DNA of 64,000 nt, taken from contig NZ_FOVC01000004.1 in assembly GCF_900115045.1 (NCBI RefSeq), positions 186,001 through 250,000 on the forward strand, written 5' to 3'. Shown in pieces: positions 16,151 through 24,846 of this stretch. The position numbers were made by a program, and so were the translations under genes. The DNA comes from Izhakiella capsodis (lineage in GTDB: Bacteria; Pseudomonadota; Gammaproteobacteria; Enterobacterales; Enterobacteriaceae). Numbering within the stretch: the first letter of the stretch is position 1; each line of letters begins with the position of its first letter. The notes below the pieces were generated by a model, which was given only the letters and a program-made list of their open reading frames with translations, searched no databases and was not told where the DNA came from.

Positions 16151-17032
16151 ATGAAATATGCCCTAGGCCCGGTACTCTGGTATTGGCCACAAAAGACTCT
16201 GAAAGCGTTTTATGAGGCTGTCAGCCAGAGTGACGCCGATATTATCTACCTCGGTGAGACCGTTTGCAGCAAACGCCGTGATAGCAAATTTGCCGACTGG
16301 ATGGCACTGGCTCGTGATCTGAGCACCAGCGGTAAACAGGTTGTGCTAAGTACTCTGGCATTATTGCAGTCGCCTTCTGAACTCGTCGAACTCAAGCGTT
16401 TTGTAGAGAACGGCGATTTTGTGATTGAGGCCAACGATTTTGGCACGGTAAATATGGCTGCTGAACGCAAGCTGCCCTTTGTTGCTGGGCATGCGCTTAA
16501 CATCTATAACGCCCAGACACTTCATCTTTTGCAGCGCCAGGGGATGATCAGATGGTGCATGCCAGTAGAACTTTCCCGTGACTGGCTGATCCAGCTGCTG
16601 GAGCAGTTTGATAACCTCAAGCTCAACCGGCTGTTCGAAGTAGAAGTATTTGGTTACGGCCATCTACCGCTGGCGCTCTCCGCACGCTGCTTCACCGCTC
16701 GCTCGGAAAATCGCAGTAAGGATGAATGCGAAACCTGCTGTATTAATTACCCTCAAGGACGTCAGGTTTACAGTCAGGAAAATCAGCGGGTTTTCGTGCT
16801 GAATGGTATTCAGACGATGAGCGGCTATTGCTACCACCTCGGTAATCATCTGCATGACATGCAGGGACTGGTCGATATCGTGCGTATTTCCCCAGAAAGC
16901 GCGGAAACATCAACGCTGGTTGATCAGTTTCGCGCTAATGAGCAGGGAGCGCACCCCTTCAACTTCACCGGCCAACAGTGCTGTGATGGCTACTGGCGCC
17001 AGCTGGCAGGGCTGACGCAGATCAGCGCTTAG
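16151..17032 (+). CDS. ubiV: O2-independent ubiquinone hydroxylase subunit UbiV
   Basis: UbiV (YhbV) is the partner of UbiU and also a 4Fe-4S U32-family protein. It has 293 residues. Cysteine ligands are visible in SARCFTARSEN and DECETCCINYP. I use the ATG at 16151 because AGGAGAAAAG lies directly before it; an upstream ATG at 16133 would overlap ubiU and lacks a site. Its stop codon overlaps that of the convergent permease gene by 4 bp. Confidence 0.96.
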   Translation: MKYALGPVLWYWPQKTLKAFYEAVSQSDADIIYLGETVCSKRRDSKFADWMALARDLSTSGKQVVLSTLALLQSPSELVELKRFVENGDFVIEANDFGTVNMAAERKLPFVAGHALNIYNAQTLHLLQRQGMIRWCMPVELSRDWLIQLLEQFDNLKLNRLFEVEVFGYGHLPLALSARCFTARSENRSKDECETCCINYPQGRQVYSQENQRVFVLNGIQTMSGYCYHLGNHLHDMQGLVDIVRISPESAETSTLVDQFRANEQGAHPFNFTGQQCCDGYWRQLAGLTQISA

Positions 17033-18150
17033 CCCGGTAGTTGCCTGCGCTGGCGATGTGACCGCAGCCAGCGCAGGGCCAGACCAAAGCATGTCCACCC
17101 CGCACCCAGCAGCAGTAGCATCCCAACGTCGGGAAGCGTTTGCTGCCAGGGCCTGCCCATCTGATTAACACTTGCGAGAATATTAACCTGCCAGGTTGAA
17201 GGGAAAAGATGACTAAAAAAGTCGACCCACGCAGGCATCGACTGTAACGGCCAGAGCATGCCGGATAGATAGTAAACCGGCGTACTAATAAACGTCAGCG
17301 TCAGATAGATATGCTCAATCCTTCCAAGACATTCTGTGATGAATTTACCAAAACCCAGCACTGCCAACAAAAACGGAAATGTCAGTAGTAAAACTTCCGC
17401 CACGCTGCCGGTTTGTCGGTAACCCAACACCCACGGCCAGAGAATGTAGAGTAGTATGGATAAAAACAACCAGGGTGGGATCAACGCGCTAAGGGTGCCG
17501 AGAGTCTCCGCCACCGACACATTTCCCTTGGCGCGTAGCGTTATATTAACGCGAATGCTGGCGATCAGCAGGGTCTGCTGTAAAATCATGACCAGCAGCC
17601 CGGGAAAAATTATCGCCGCAAAACCAATACCAGGATTAAACACATCTTCAGTCTGGCCGATAAAAGGCGTGATAAGAACCTGCGCCTCGCGTGGCGAAAA
17701 ACCCTGCTCTTGTGCTAACGTCTGCTGATATTTCTGCAGCATTTCCTGATAAGCAGCTGAGACATCCATTTGGATCTGACCGCTCGCCAGACGATTCGTC
17801 GCATCACCATATACCGGAATAGTCACCTCAATACCCGCGAGCATTTTTTTCTCTAAATCTTGCGGCATTATAATCACCGCAAACAGCTTACGGCGCCCCA
17901 GGTCATATAATGCGTCACGCAGATTACTATAGCTGACCGTCTTCATTTTCGACGTCGCATTAAGATCGCGAATAATGCGGTAGCTGACGGTCGAATGGTC
18001 CTGGTCGATCACCCCTACCGGCAGGTTCCAGACGCTGCCTTTAGCATATATCAAACTCATCAGACACAGGGAAACCAAGAGCATAAGCCACATCGGGCGC
18101 TCAAGTAAGCCTTTTAGCGTTGTACTGAATGCCTGCCACCATTGCTTCAC
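17029..18150 (-). CDS. ABC-2 type permease (second permease of HlyD/permease operon)
   Basis: The protein has 373 residues if it starts at GTG 18150, where GTGA overlaps the upstream gene's TGA and AGAGGTGAT serves as ribosome-binding site. The ATG at 18180 would overlap that gene by 34 bp. Layout is typical of ABC2_membrane_3: one TM helix near residues 20-40 (WLMLLVSLCLMSLIYA), a periplasmic domain of about 150 residues starting VGVIDQDHS, then five or six TM helices. It resembles YhhJ/YbhR-type exporters. No nucleotide-binding domain is present here or next to it. Substrate unknown. Confidence 0.88.
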   Translation of the reverse strand: MKQWWQAFSTTLKGLLERPMWLMLLVSLCLMSLIYAKGSVWNLPVGVIDQDHSTVSYRIIRDLNATSKMKTVSYSNLRDALYDLGRRKLFAVIIMPQDLEKKMLAGIEVTIPVYGDATNRLASGQIQMDVSAAYQEMLQKYQQTLAQEQGFSPREAQVLITPFIGQTEDVFNPGIGFAAIIFPGLLVMILQQTLLIASIRVNITLRAKGNVSVAETLGTLSALIPPWLFLSILLYILWPWVLGYRQTGSVAEVLLLTFPFLLAVLGFGKFITECLGRIEHIYLTLTFISTPVYYLSGMLWPLQSMPAWVDFFSHLFPSTWQVNILASVNQMGRPWQQTLPDVGMLLLLGAGWTCFGLALRWLRSHRQRRQLPG

Positions 18151-19301
18151 GATATCACCTCTTTCTGTGCCAGACGCCATTTAAGGCGCTTGCGTAACAA
18201 TAAAGTAGCCAGCAGTGGATATATCAACAGCAACAGGCAGGTATTGATTATCGGAGCAACGGGAACATCCCGTAAGAAGATATCGAACATCGCGGCCAGA
18301 GCATGTGTGAGTGGCTCCAGATCGGCAATTAAACGCGCTGGCAAAGGCATTGAAAGCTGCGGCATTGCGGTTCCGGAAAAAGACATCGCTACGCCGACCA
18401 GCATACTGGTGAACATATAGGCAAAAAGGATGCTTGAGGTAAATGAATATAGCAGCAAGCCGAGGCTCTGAGCGGCAATCACATAGAAAAAAGCCACAAA
18501 CAGCATATAAAGTGGATTGCCGACCACCCTGGCATCAAAAATGCCAACCAGTAGCGCGAGCTGCACCATCAGAAGCGTCGTGAAACACAGGGTGTAAGGC
18601 AGTAATTTGCCAATCAGCGACGCGAAGAAATAACGCTGCTTTACCAATGGACGGCTACGGGCCAGTACGTAAATCATACAGACCACCGCAAAGAGTTGAG
18701 TCAGGTGAATCGTAGCTGAAAACTGTTGATAATAGATATAGCTGCCGCTGGCATTAAATAAGCTGTCATACATCAACGTGACTTTAGGCATCACCGGTAG
18801 CGCCTTTCCGGCGGCGTTGGCCAGTATAGAGCTGTACTGGCTGTTGAGCGAACTGACTAAACCCGCAAAGTCCTGAGTGGAATAAAATCCCGGTCCAAAC
18901 ATCAACGCATTGTAATACATCGTTACCCGCGGCTGACGTCCCGCCAACGTATCAGCTTCAAAGTTACGGGGAATCCATAACAGGGCATACACACCAGCAC
19001 TTTCAAGCTGCGCACGCGCGCCGGGCAAATCACCGTCAAAGCGGATGATACGGGCATGCGAGCCGGCGTTAAGATCGCGGATCAAGGTGCGCGACAGGCT
19101 GCTATGATCGTTATCAACCGCCGCAACCGGCAGATGTAACAAGGTGCCTTCCGAAAAGGCACTACTAATAAGTGCAAACAGTAATAAAGGAAAACACCAG
19201 CAGAGCCAATGGACTACAGGCTTACGCCATGCGGTACGGACCTCATGCCCAAAAGCGCGGCTAAAACTGTGCCAGTGAGTCTTCAGGACTTCCATGACCA
19301 T
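18147..19301 (-). CDS. ABC-2 type permease (first permease of HlyD/permease operon)
   Basis: The protein has 384 residues and the same layout as its downstream neighbour: TM helix near 33-50, a large periplasmic domain beginning VAAVDNDHSSLSRTLIRDLNAG, then a block of TM helices from about residue 215. The shared V-D-DHS and IRDLNA motifs show the two permeases are paralogues and probably form a heterodimer. Its start overlaps the 3' end of the HlyD gene by 19 bp. Closest in kind to the YbhS/YhhJ group by architecture. It has no ATP-binding domain. Confidence 0.88.
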   Translation of the reverse strand: MVMEVLKTHWHSFSRAFGHEVRTAWRKPVVHWLCWCFPLLLFALISSAFSEGTLLHLPVAAVDNDHSSLSRTLIRDLNAGSHARIIRFDGDLPGARAQLESAGVYALLWIPRNFEADTLAGRQPRVTMYYNALMFGPGFYSTQDFAGLVSSLNSQYSSILANAAGKALPVMPKVTLMYDSLFNASGSYIYYQQFSATIHLTQLFAVVCMIYVLARSRPLVKQRYFFASLIGKLLPYTLCFTTLLMVQLALLVGIFDARVVGNPLYMLFVAFFYVIAAQSLGLLLYSFTSSILFAYMFTSMLVGVAMSFSGTAMPQLSMPLPARLIADLEPLTHALAAMFDIFLRDVPVAPIINTCLLLLIYPLLATLLLRKRLKWRLAQKEVIS

Positions 19302-20254
19302 AATGCGCTCATTCCCTGACGCAAGCCTTCGACTGGTTTGGCTGGATAAAGCCTGACCTCAAACGTTTTCAGATCGAAATCGCCGGTGGCACGCGTCGCA
19401 CGTTTGGTCGCGTAATCACCTAACGGCGCAATATAACGAACCTCAGCCTCAATTTCTTTATTCCCAAGCGCTGGAACCCGCAGCTTAACCTTATCCCCCT
19501 TGCGCACGTGGGCCAGAATGTCTTCGCGCAGATCAAAAACAAAATAGGCGTGGGACAAACGAACCAGCGTCAAAAGCGGGCTGGATGCGTTGAGAAGCTC
19601 ACCATCTTCAGCCGGAATAGGACCGACTTCGCCAGCAACAGGGGCACGAACATTGAGTTCCTCAGTAACCGCTTCCACTTCGCGAAGCTGCTCTTCGGCC
19701 ACCTTCAGCGCTGCAGCGTAACTTTCTCGCTGTTCGATACGATCGCCATTTATCCCCTCATCGAGGTTAGCTTCTGCGGCACGCATTGCTTGCCAGGCAC
19801 TTTCGCGATTCTGACGAGCTGTTTCCAACGCCTGGGCAGAGACATAGCCTTTAGCCGCCACGGCATTATCGCGCTTCCAGATCGCATCAGCATCCTTATA
19901 TTTTGCCTGTGCCTGCAGCCACTGAGCACGTAGATTTTGCAGACTCTCTTTTCGAGTGCCATCAAGCGACATTTTAAGCTGAGCAGCAGCCTGGTCCCGG
20001 GTTGCCTGCGCGGCGCGTAGCTGGGCGATAAGTTCCGGTGCCCTCAGGCGCATCAAAAGCTGCCCGGCCTTAACGTCATCACCGCGATGAACATAACGCT
20101 CAACCACTCTTCCTTTAGCCTTTGAGGTAACGATGACTTCCGGGGCATCAACCTCCCCCTGTAGCAACAGCTTGTCACTGTGCGCCCTGAACAGCACCGC
20201 CAACGCCACGACAACCATCATAAACAGCAGAGTGAGAAAGGTAGTCTTTTTCAT
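19283..20254 (-). CDS. HlyD-family membrane fusion protein
   Basis: The protein has 323 residues from ATG 20254, chosen because GGAGGCGTGTCATA precedes it and the membrane anchor then sits at the N-terminus. One TM anchor (about 6-22) is followed by the lipoyl half-motif (VDAPEVIVTSKAKGRVVE), a long coiled-coil hairpin (about 65-175, AQLRAAQATRDQAAAQLK and later), the second lipoyl half (VRAPVAGEVGP) and a beta-barrel. Such adaptors link an inner-membrane transporter to an outer-membrane channel. It is the first gene of a tight three-gene operon with the two ABC-2 permeases. The symbol yhiI would only be by analogy. Confidence 0.88.
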   Translation of the reverse strand: MKKTTFLTLLFMMVVVALAVLFRAHSDKLLLQGEVDAPEVIVTSKAKGRVVERYVHRGDDVKAGQLLMRLRAPELIAQLRAAQATRDQAAAQLKMSLDGTRKESLQNLRAQWLQAQAKYKDADAIWKRDNAVAAKGYVSAQALETARQNRESAWQAMRAAEANLDEGINGDRIEQRESYAAALKVAEEQLREVEAVTEELNVRAPVAGEVGPIPAEDGELLNASSPLLTLVRLSHAYFVFDLREDILAHVRKGDKVKLRVPALGNKEIEAEVRYIAPLGDYATKRATRATGDFDLKTFEVRLYPAKPVEGLRQGMSALWSWKS

Positions 20255-20483
20255 TATGACACGCCTCCATATCCGGGCAGGAAGCGGAGATATCCATATG
20301 ACGTCACGGTAATGATCCAATAAACAGTAAATAGAGGGTGGGAATTATAACGTTATGCAGATTGATTAGTTTGATTTAAAACCACTATTACACGGCTAAC
20401 AATGACCATAAATGGTTAACATCCATTACAAAGTTAATGAATACTTATCGAAGATTTAAGCGCAGCAGGGAGTTAATTGGGTT
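20255..20483. promoter_or_regulatory. Divergent control region between HlyD operon and yhbW
   Basis: This 229-bp AT-rich gap must hold promoters for both the leftward HlyD/permease operon and the rightward yhbW. The only structure I note is a small palindrome, ACCATAAATGGT at 20405-20416, within AACAATGACCATAAATGG; it might be an operator but matches no regulator I can name. No confident -35/-10 pair is claimed. Confidence 0.4.
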
Positions 20484-21494
20484 ATGACTAAGAGAATACA
20501 GGTTCCTTTATCCGTGCTGGATTTGGCACCTATTCCGCAGGGAGCAACACCACATGATGCTTTTCATTCATCCCTGGCCCTGGCACAGCAGGCAGAGAAG
20601 CTCGGCTTTCATCGCTACTGGTTAGCAGAGCATCACAATATGACCGGCATTGCCAGCGCAGCAACCTCCGTGCTTATCGGTTATCTGGCAGCAAATACCA
20701 CTACTTTGCATCTTGGGTCCGGGGGCGTCATGCTGCCGAATCATTCGCCACTGGTCATTGCCGAGCAGTTCGGTACTTTGGCCTCGCTCTATCCTGGCCG
20801 CATAGATCTTGGGCTAGGACGCGCACCTGGTTCTGACCAGCGCACCTTGATGGCTTTACGACGTCACATGTCCAGCCATGATGATACTTTTCCGCAAGAT
20901 GTACAGCAGCTCATAAGCTGGTTTGATCATCAGCAGGAGGAAAAGCTGGCCGTACAACCCGTTCCTGGACTAGGGCTAAAGATACCTGTCTGGCTGCTTG
21001 GTTCCAGTTTGTATAGCGCGCAGCTGGCAGCGCGGCTAGGCCTGCCGTTCGCGTTTGCTTCGCACTTCGCGCCAGAAATGCTGTTCCAGGCCCTCGATCT
21101 TTACCGCAAAAACTTCCAGCCATCAGAAAGGTTGGAGAAACCCTATACAATGATATGCATTAATGTGGTTGCCGCCGACAGCGAACGGGATGCTCGCTTC
21201 TTGTTTACCTCTATGCAGCAGCAATTTGTTCATTTGCGTCGTGGTGATCCTGGACAGCTCCCGCCCCCCGTGGAAAATATCGACAATATCTGGTCACCCT
21301 CGGAACAGTTCGGCGTCCAGCAGGCTCTGAGCATGTCTATTGTTGGTGATCGACGCAGGGTGCAGCAGGGGTTTGCATCGTTGCTGCATGAAACTCAGGC
21401 TGATGAGATCATGGCTAATGGTTTGATTTTCGATACGCAGGCGCGCCTGCACTCTTACGCACTGGCAAAAGCAGCCTATGATGAGCTGCAGTAA
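20484..21494 (+). CDS. yhbW: Luciferase-like monooxygenase family protein YhbW
   Basis: The protein has 336 residues. It is a bacterial-luciferase-like TIM barrel (flavin-dependent monooxygenase family, LLM group): LGFHRYWLAEHHNMTG is the family hallmark near residue 40, then GGVMLPNHSPLVIAEQFGTL and RIDLGLGRAPG. It is full length compared with E. coli YhbW (335). Substrate and physiological role are unknown. In E. coli mtr lies between yhbW and deaD; here a decayed insertion element is found instead. Confidence 0.94.
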   Translation: MTKRIQVPLSVLDLAPIPQGATPHDAFHSSLALAQQAEKLGFHRYWLAEHHNMTGIASAATSVLIGYLAANTTTLHLGSGGVMLPNHSPLVIAEQFGTLASLYPGRIDLGLGRAPGSDQRTLMALRRHMSSHDDTFPQDVQQLISWFDHQQEEKLAVQPVPGLGLKIPVWLLGSSLYSAQLAARLGLPFAFASHFAPEMLFQALDLYRKNFQPSERLEKPYTMICINVVAADSERDARFLFTSMQQQFVHLRRGDPGQLPPPVENIDNIWSPSEQFGVQQALSMSIVGDRRRVQQGFASLLHETQADEIMANGLIFDTQARLHSYALAKAAYDELQ

Positions 21495-21507
21495 ATATTC
21501 TGTAGCA

Positions 21508-21545
21508 CAAAAAAGCCCGCCGGTGCACTGATGCAATGGGCGGGT
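21508..21545 (-). terminator. Hairpin after yhbW with T-run on the minus strand
   Basis: CCCGCC (21516-21521) pairs with GGCGGG (21539-21544) and an inner TGCA/TGCA extends the stem. Read on the minus strand it is followed by TTTTTT, so it should stop leftward transcripts. On the plus strand there is no T-run. It may be the old terminator of deaD, now separated from it by the decayed insertion element. Confidence 0.65.
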
Positions 21546-21627
21546 AAAAAAGGACGGGCATCGAAAAATGTGATTGACTGATGGTGCTAACAATTAAGCA
21601 GATCGTTTTTATGCCCGCTCGTTCAGT

Positions 21628-22779
21628 ATGTCAGACGTTTTTCCGCAACGCTTTAGCGCCGTTTCAACAGTATCACCATAATGCGCTCATTGATGCCACT
21701 CCTGCTCTGACTCGTTAAGTTTCGCTCACTCTGAGCATTATCGTTCGTTACATGCCGGGCACCGCTCAGGTGAAAAACAAGATAAAGCGGGTCGATCGTC
21801 TCCTGGCTAACACCGCGCTTCATAATGATATCCCTCTCATATTCAAAAATATTACAGTAATGCTGACTCAGCGTCTTACCTGGTGCGTCATTGCCGTTGA
21901 CTGGCGTGGCTGGCCCACCCAACCGTTTCATGTTTTACACACCCGCCTGATTTGCGACGGTCGCGCCATTTCGCTCATGAGTCAGGTTGTTTCATCTGAA
22001 CAACAGCAGAATGGCCGGATACATACCGCTCTACTAGATTCTGTTTCCCGTGCCATCGGCACTTGGTAAAAAGGTCATTATTGTCACTGATGCGAATTGT
22101 CAGAATGCCGGGTTACGCCCTGTAAAATCACCGGGATGAGGCGTTACTGGCCTCTGACCCGGTTAAAAATCGGGGGAGCAGTGGGTCAGACGACAATATT
22201 ACCGGCCAGCGGCAAACCTGAGTATCCCGGGGCAGGCACACTTTCCCGAGCAGAATATGTCCGCTGAGAAGGTTATTTTTATCTTAATTGAAATGCATCC
22301 AGAGGCAGAAAGCACCCACGTTCCCACTGTCGTACAGCGCGTAAATCTGAGGAGCATGATGGCTGTTCAGCTGCCAAAGAACCCAGGCTTATTTTCAGCA
22401 GCATGGATGAATTTAAGCTGCGGGAAGTGATGAAGCTTTACGGCGCAGAATGCAGATTGAGCAGAATTTCCGCGACGAACTAAGTGCGCGTTTAGGTTCT
22501 GGCCTTTGGGCCAGCCATGGATATAGGGCAGGACGCCTGCGGGTACTGAGCCTGCTTGCGGCAACGGCAGTACTATGGCTACCGGATTATCTTGCTGAAA
22601 ATAAAGGGTTGCATCTGAGTTATCAGGTCAGCAGTCTGAAAATACGAGGAGAAGTATCGTATCTGACGTTAGCGGAGAATGTTCTGCCACACTCTCCGCT
22701 AATTTTAAAACAAACGGCACGGGATGCTGTTCTTAACCACCTCACCAGAACCCACCGAAGCAGGATGCTGGTTTATTAG
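21628..22779 (+). pseudogene. Decayed IS4-family (IS10-like) transposase
   Basis: Short frames in order along this stretch line up with an IS10/IS4-type transposase: KNKIKRVDRLLANTALH (compare IS10 HNIKRIDRLLGNRHLH), then VIAVDWRGW (catalytic Asp region), CDGRAISL, KKVIIVTDA, and finally MQIEQNFRD, the Y-R-E signature region. The reading is broken by a frameshift near 21670, an in-frame TAA near 21717, a frameshift near 22065, missing sequence around 22100-22400, and a frameshift near 22442. The right end may be the CTGAGGGATCCCC inverted repeat (minus strand) at about 22791-22803; I could not find the left repeat. It is inactive. Confidence 0.85.
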
Positions 22780-22840
22780 CGCTGATTTATGGGGATCCCT
22801 CAGCGCAAATGCGGGCTTTTTTTATCATAGGCTGACGCTA

Positions 22841-24670
22841 TCAGGCATCACGACGACGCGACGGCGCACTGCCATCACGACGGCCACGGCCGCCTTCACG
22901 ACGTTCACCGCCGAAATCACCACGACCCCCTTCACGACGATCGCTAAAACGTCGTCCACCTTCATGGCGGTCAGCTCCGCCAAAACCACGTCCACCACGA
23001 CGTTCACTATTTCCTGGCTGAGCGGCTCCGATAAGCTGCATATTCATCGGCTTATTCAGGATACGTGTGCGAGTGAAGTGTTGCAGCACCTCGCCAGGCA
23101 TGCCTTTCGGCAGCTCGATTGTTGAGTGAGAGGCAAACAACTTGATGTTACCAATATAGCGGCTGCTAATATCTCCTTCGTTGGCAATTGCGCCGACAAT
23201 ATGGCGAACCTCAACACCATCGTCACGACCCACATCAATGCGATACAGCTCCATATCGCCAACATCACGACGTTCACGCCGAGGACGATCGCCATCACGC
23301 CCACTACGACGGTCATCACGCTCACGGAATTCACGGCGAGCGGGGCGAGGGGCATCAGGTGGAAGAATTAACGGACGTTCACCTTGCGCCATTTTCAGCA
23401 GCGCAGCGGCCAGGGTTTCCATATCCAGCTCACTTTGAGGCGCAATTTTACTCAGCAGCGCACGATATTGATCTAAATCGCTGCTTTCCAGCTGCTGCTG
23501 CACTTTTTCAGCAAATTTAGTCTGACGGCGTTCACCCAGCAGGTCGGCATTTGGCAGTTCGACTTCCGGGATAGTCAGCTTCATGGTGCGCTCAATGTTG
23601 CGTAGCAAACGACGTTCACGGTTCTCAACGAACAACAATGCGCGACCCGCACGACCTGCACGGCCAGTGCGACCGATACGGTGAACGTAGGATTCAGAGT
23701 CCATAGGAATATCGTAGTTAACCACCAGGCTGATACGCTCAACGTCCAGACCGCGAGCAGCAACGTCAGTGGCTATCAGGATATCCAGTCGACCATCCTT
23801 AAGACGCTCCAGCGTCTGCTCGCGCAGAGCCTGATTCATGTCGCCGTTGAGTGCAGCACTGTTATAGCCATTGCGCTCCAGCGCTTCTGCCACCTCCAGC
23901 GTTGCGTTTTTCGTGCGCACAAAAATAATAGCTGCGTCAAAATCCTCAGCTTCGAGGAAACGAACCAGACCATCAGTTTTACGGCCCCACACGGTCCAGT
24001 AACTCTGACTGATATCAGGACGAGTCGTTACGCTGGACTGAATGCGCACTTCCTGAGGCTCATTCATAAACCGGCGAGTAATACGACGGATGGCTTCCGG
24101 CATAGTGGCAGAAAACAGCGCGGTCTGATGACTATCCGGGATTTGCGCCATAATGGTTTCCACGTCCTCTATAAAGCCCATACGTAGCATTTCATCGGCT
24201 TCATCAAGTACCAGACCACGCAGGCTAGACAGATTTAACGTGCCGCGCTTCAAATGGTCAAGCAAACGGCCAGGCGTACCAACAACGATTTGAGGTCCCT
24301 GACGCAGCGCACGCAGCTGCACGTCGTAGCGCTGGCCACCATAAAGGGCCAATACGTTTACGCCGCGCATATATTTAGAAAACTCAGTTGCAGCTTCAGC
24401 TACCTGCACCGCCAGCTCGCGGGTTGGTGCTAGCACCAGGATTTGCGGTGCTTTCAGCTCTGGATCAATATTATTAAGTAACGGCAGAGAAAACGCCGCC
24501 GTTTTTCCGCTTCCGGTTTGGGCCATACCCAGTACGTCGCGGCCTTCGAGTAGGTGCGGTATGCAAGCTGCCTGGATTGGCGAAGGCTTAACATAGCCCA
24601 TATCGTTAAGTGCTGACAGGATCGATTCGTTCAGGCCAAGGTCGGAAAAATTGGTTTCAATATCAGTCAT
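22841..24670 (-). CDS. deaD: Cold-shock DEAD-box RNA helicase DeaD (CsdA)
   Basis: DeaD unwinds RNA in 50S ribosome biogenesis and in mRNA decay at low temperature. It has 609 residues from ATG 24670. Motifs: AQTGSGKT, PTRELA, TPGRLLDH, LDEADEM, SATMP and HRIGRTGRAGRAG, then the DbpA-like RNA-binding domain (about 480-550) and an Arg/Gly-rich tail (RRGGRGFGG, GGRGDFGGERREGGRG). The start overlaps the end of yrbN. A cold-inducible leader is expected upstream but I cannot define it from sequence. Confidence 0.97.
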   Translation of the reverse strand: MTDIETNFSDLGLNESILSALNDMGYVKPSPIQAACIPHLLEGRDVLGMAQTGSGKTAAFSLPLLNNIDPELKAPQILVLAPTRELAVQVAEAATEFSKYMRGVNVLALYGGQRYDVQLRALRQGPQIVVGTPGRLLDHLKRGTLNLSSLRGLVLDEADEMLRMGFIEDVETIMAQIPDSHQTALFSATMPEAIRRITRRFMNEPQEVRIQSSVTTRPDISQSYWTVWGRKTDGLVRFLEAEDFDAAIIFVRTKNATLEVAEALERNGYNSAALNGDMNQALREQTLERLKDGRLDILIATDVAARGLDVERISLVVNYDIPMDSESYVHRIGRTGRAGRAGRALLFVENRERRLLRNIERTMKLTIPEVELPNADLLGERRQTKFAEKVQQQLESSDLDQYRALLSKIAPQSELDMETLAAALLKMAQGERPLILPPDAPRPARREFRERDDRRSGRDGDRPRRERRDVGDMELYRIDVGRDDGVEVRHIVGAIANEGDISSRYIGNIKLFASHSTIELPKGMPGEVLQHFTRTRILNKPMNMQLIGAAQPGNSERRGGRGFGGADRHEGGRRFSDRREGGRGDFGGERREGGRGRRDGSAPSRRRDA

Positions 24671-24743
24671 GTAGTACACGTGCCTCTTGTATTGCGGCGG
24701 CCAGTCTACATAACTTGTCATGAAAATCTTCAGTCATTTTCAT
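24663..24743 (-). CDS. yrbN: Small protein YrbN (26 residues), overlapping deaD start
   Basis: ATG at 24743 opens a 26-codon frame beginning MKMTEDFHDKLCRLAA, which looks like the E. coli small protein YrbN (26 residues, between nlpI and deaD). Its TGA (24663-24665) lies inside the deaD coding start, an 8-bp overlap, so ribosomes ending yrbN can restart on deaD. The identical length, position and similar sequence support the call. Function is unknown; translational coupling to deaD is an inference. Confidence 0.85.
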   Translation of the reverse strand: MKMTEDFHDKLCRLAAAIQEARVLHD

Positions 24744-24846
24744 CGAAAAGTGTGAACCGGCTCAAATTAGTAGTTTGGACGAACAACAAAGCCCTCATCC
24801 ATATGAATGATGACTTTCAAAATGTCAGGCAATGGTAGTTCGTCAG

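Noticed and set aside
21653..21931. 92-codon minus-strand frame
   Set aside because: It is antisense to the transposase remnant, whose plus-strand fragments match a known family.
22825..23520. Several overlapping plus-strand frames rich in Thr, Arg or His
   Set aside because: They are shadows of the Arg/Gly-rich tail of deaD on the minus strand; repetitive codons keep other frames open.
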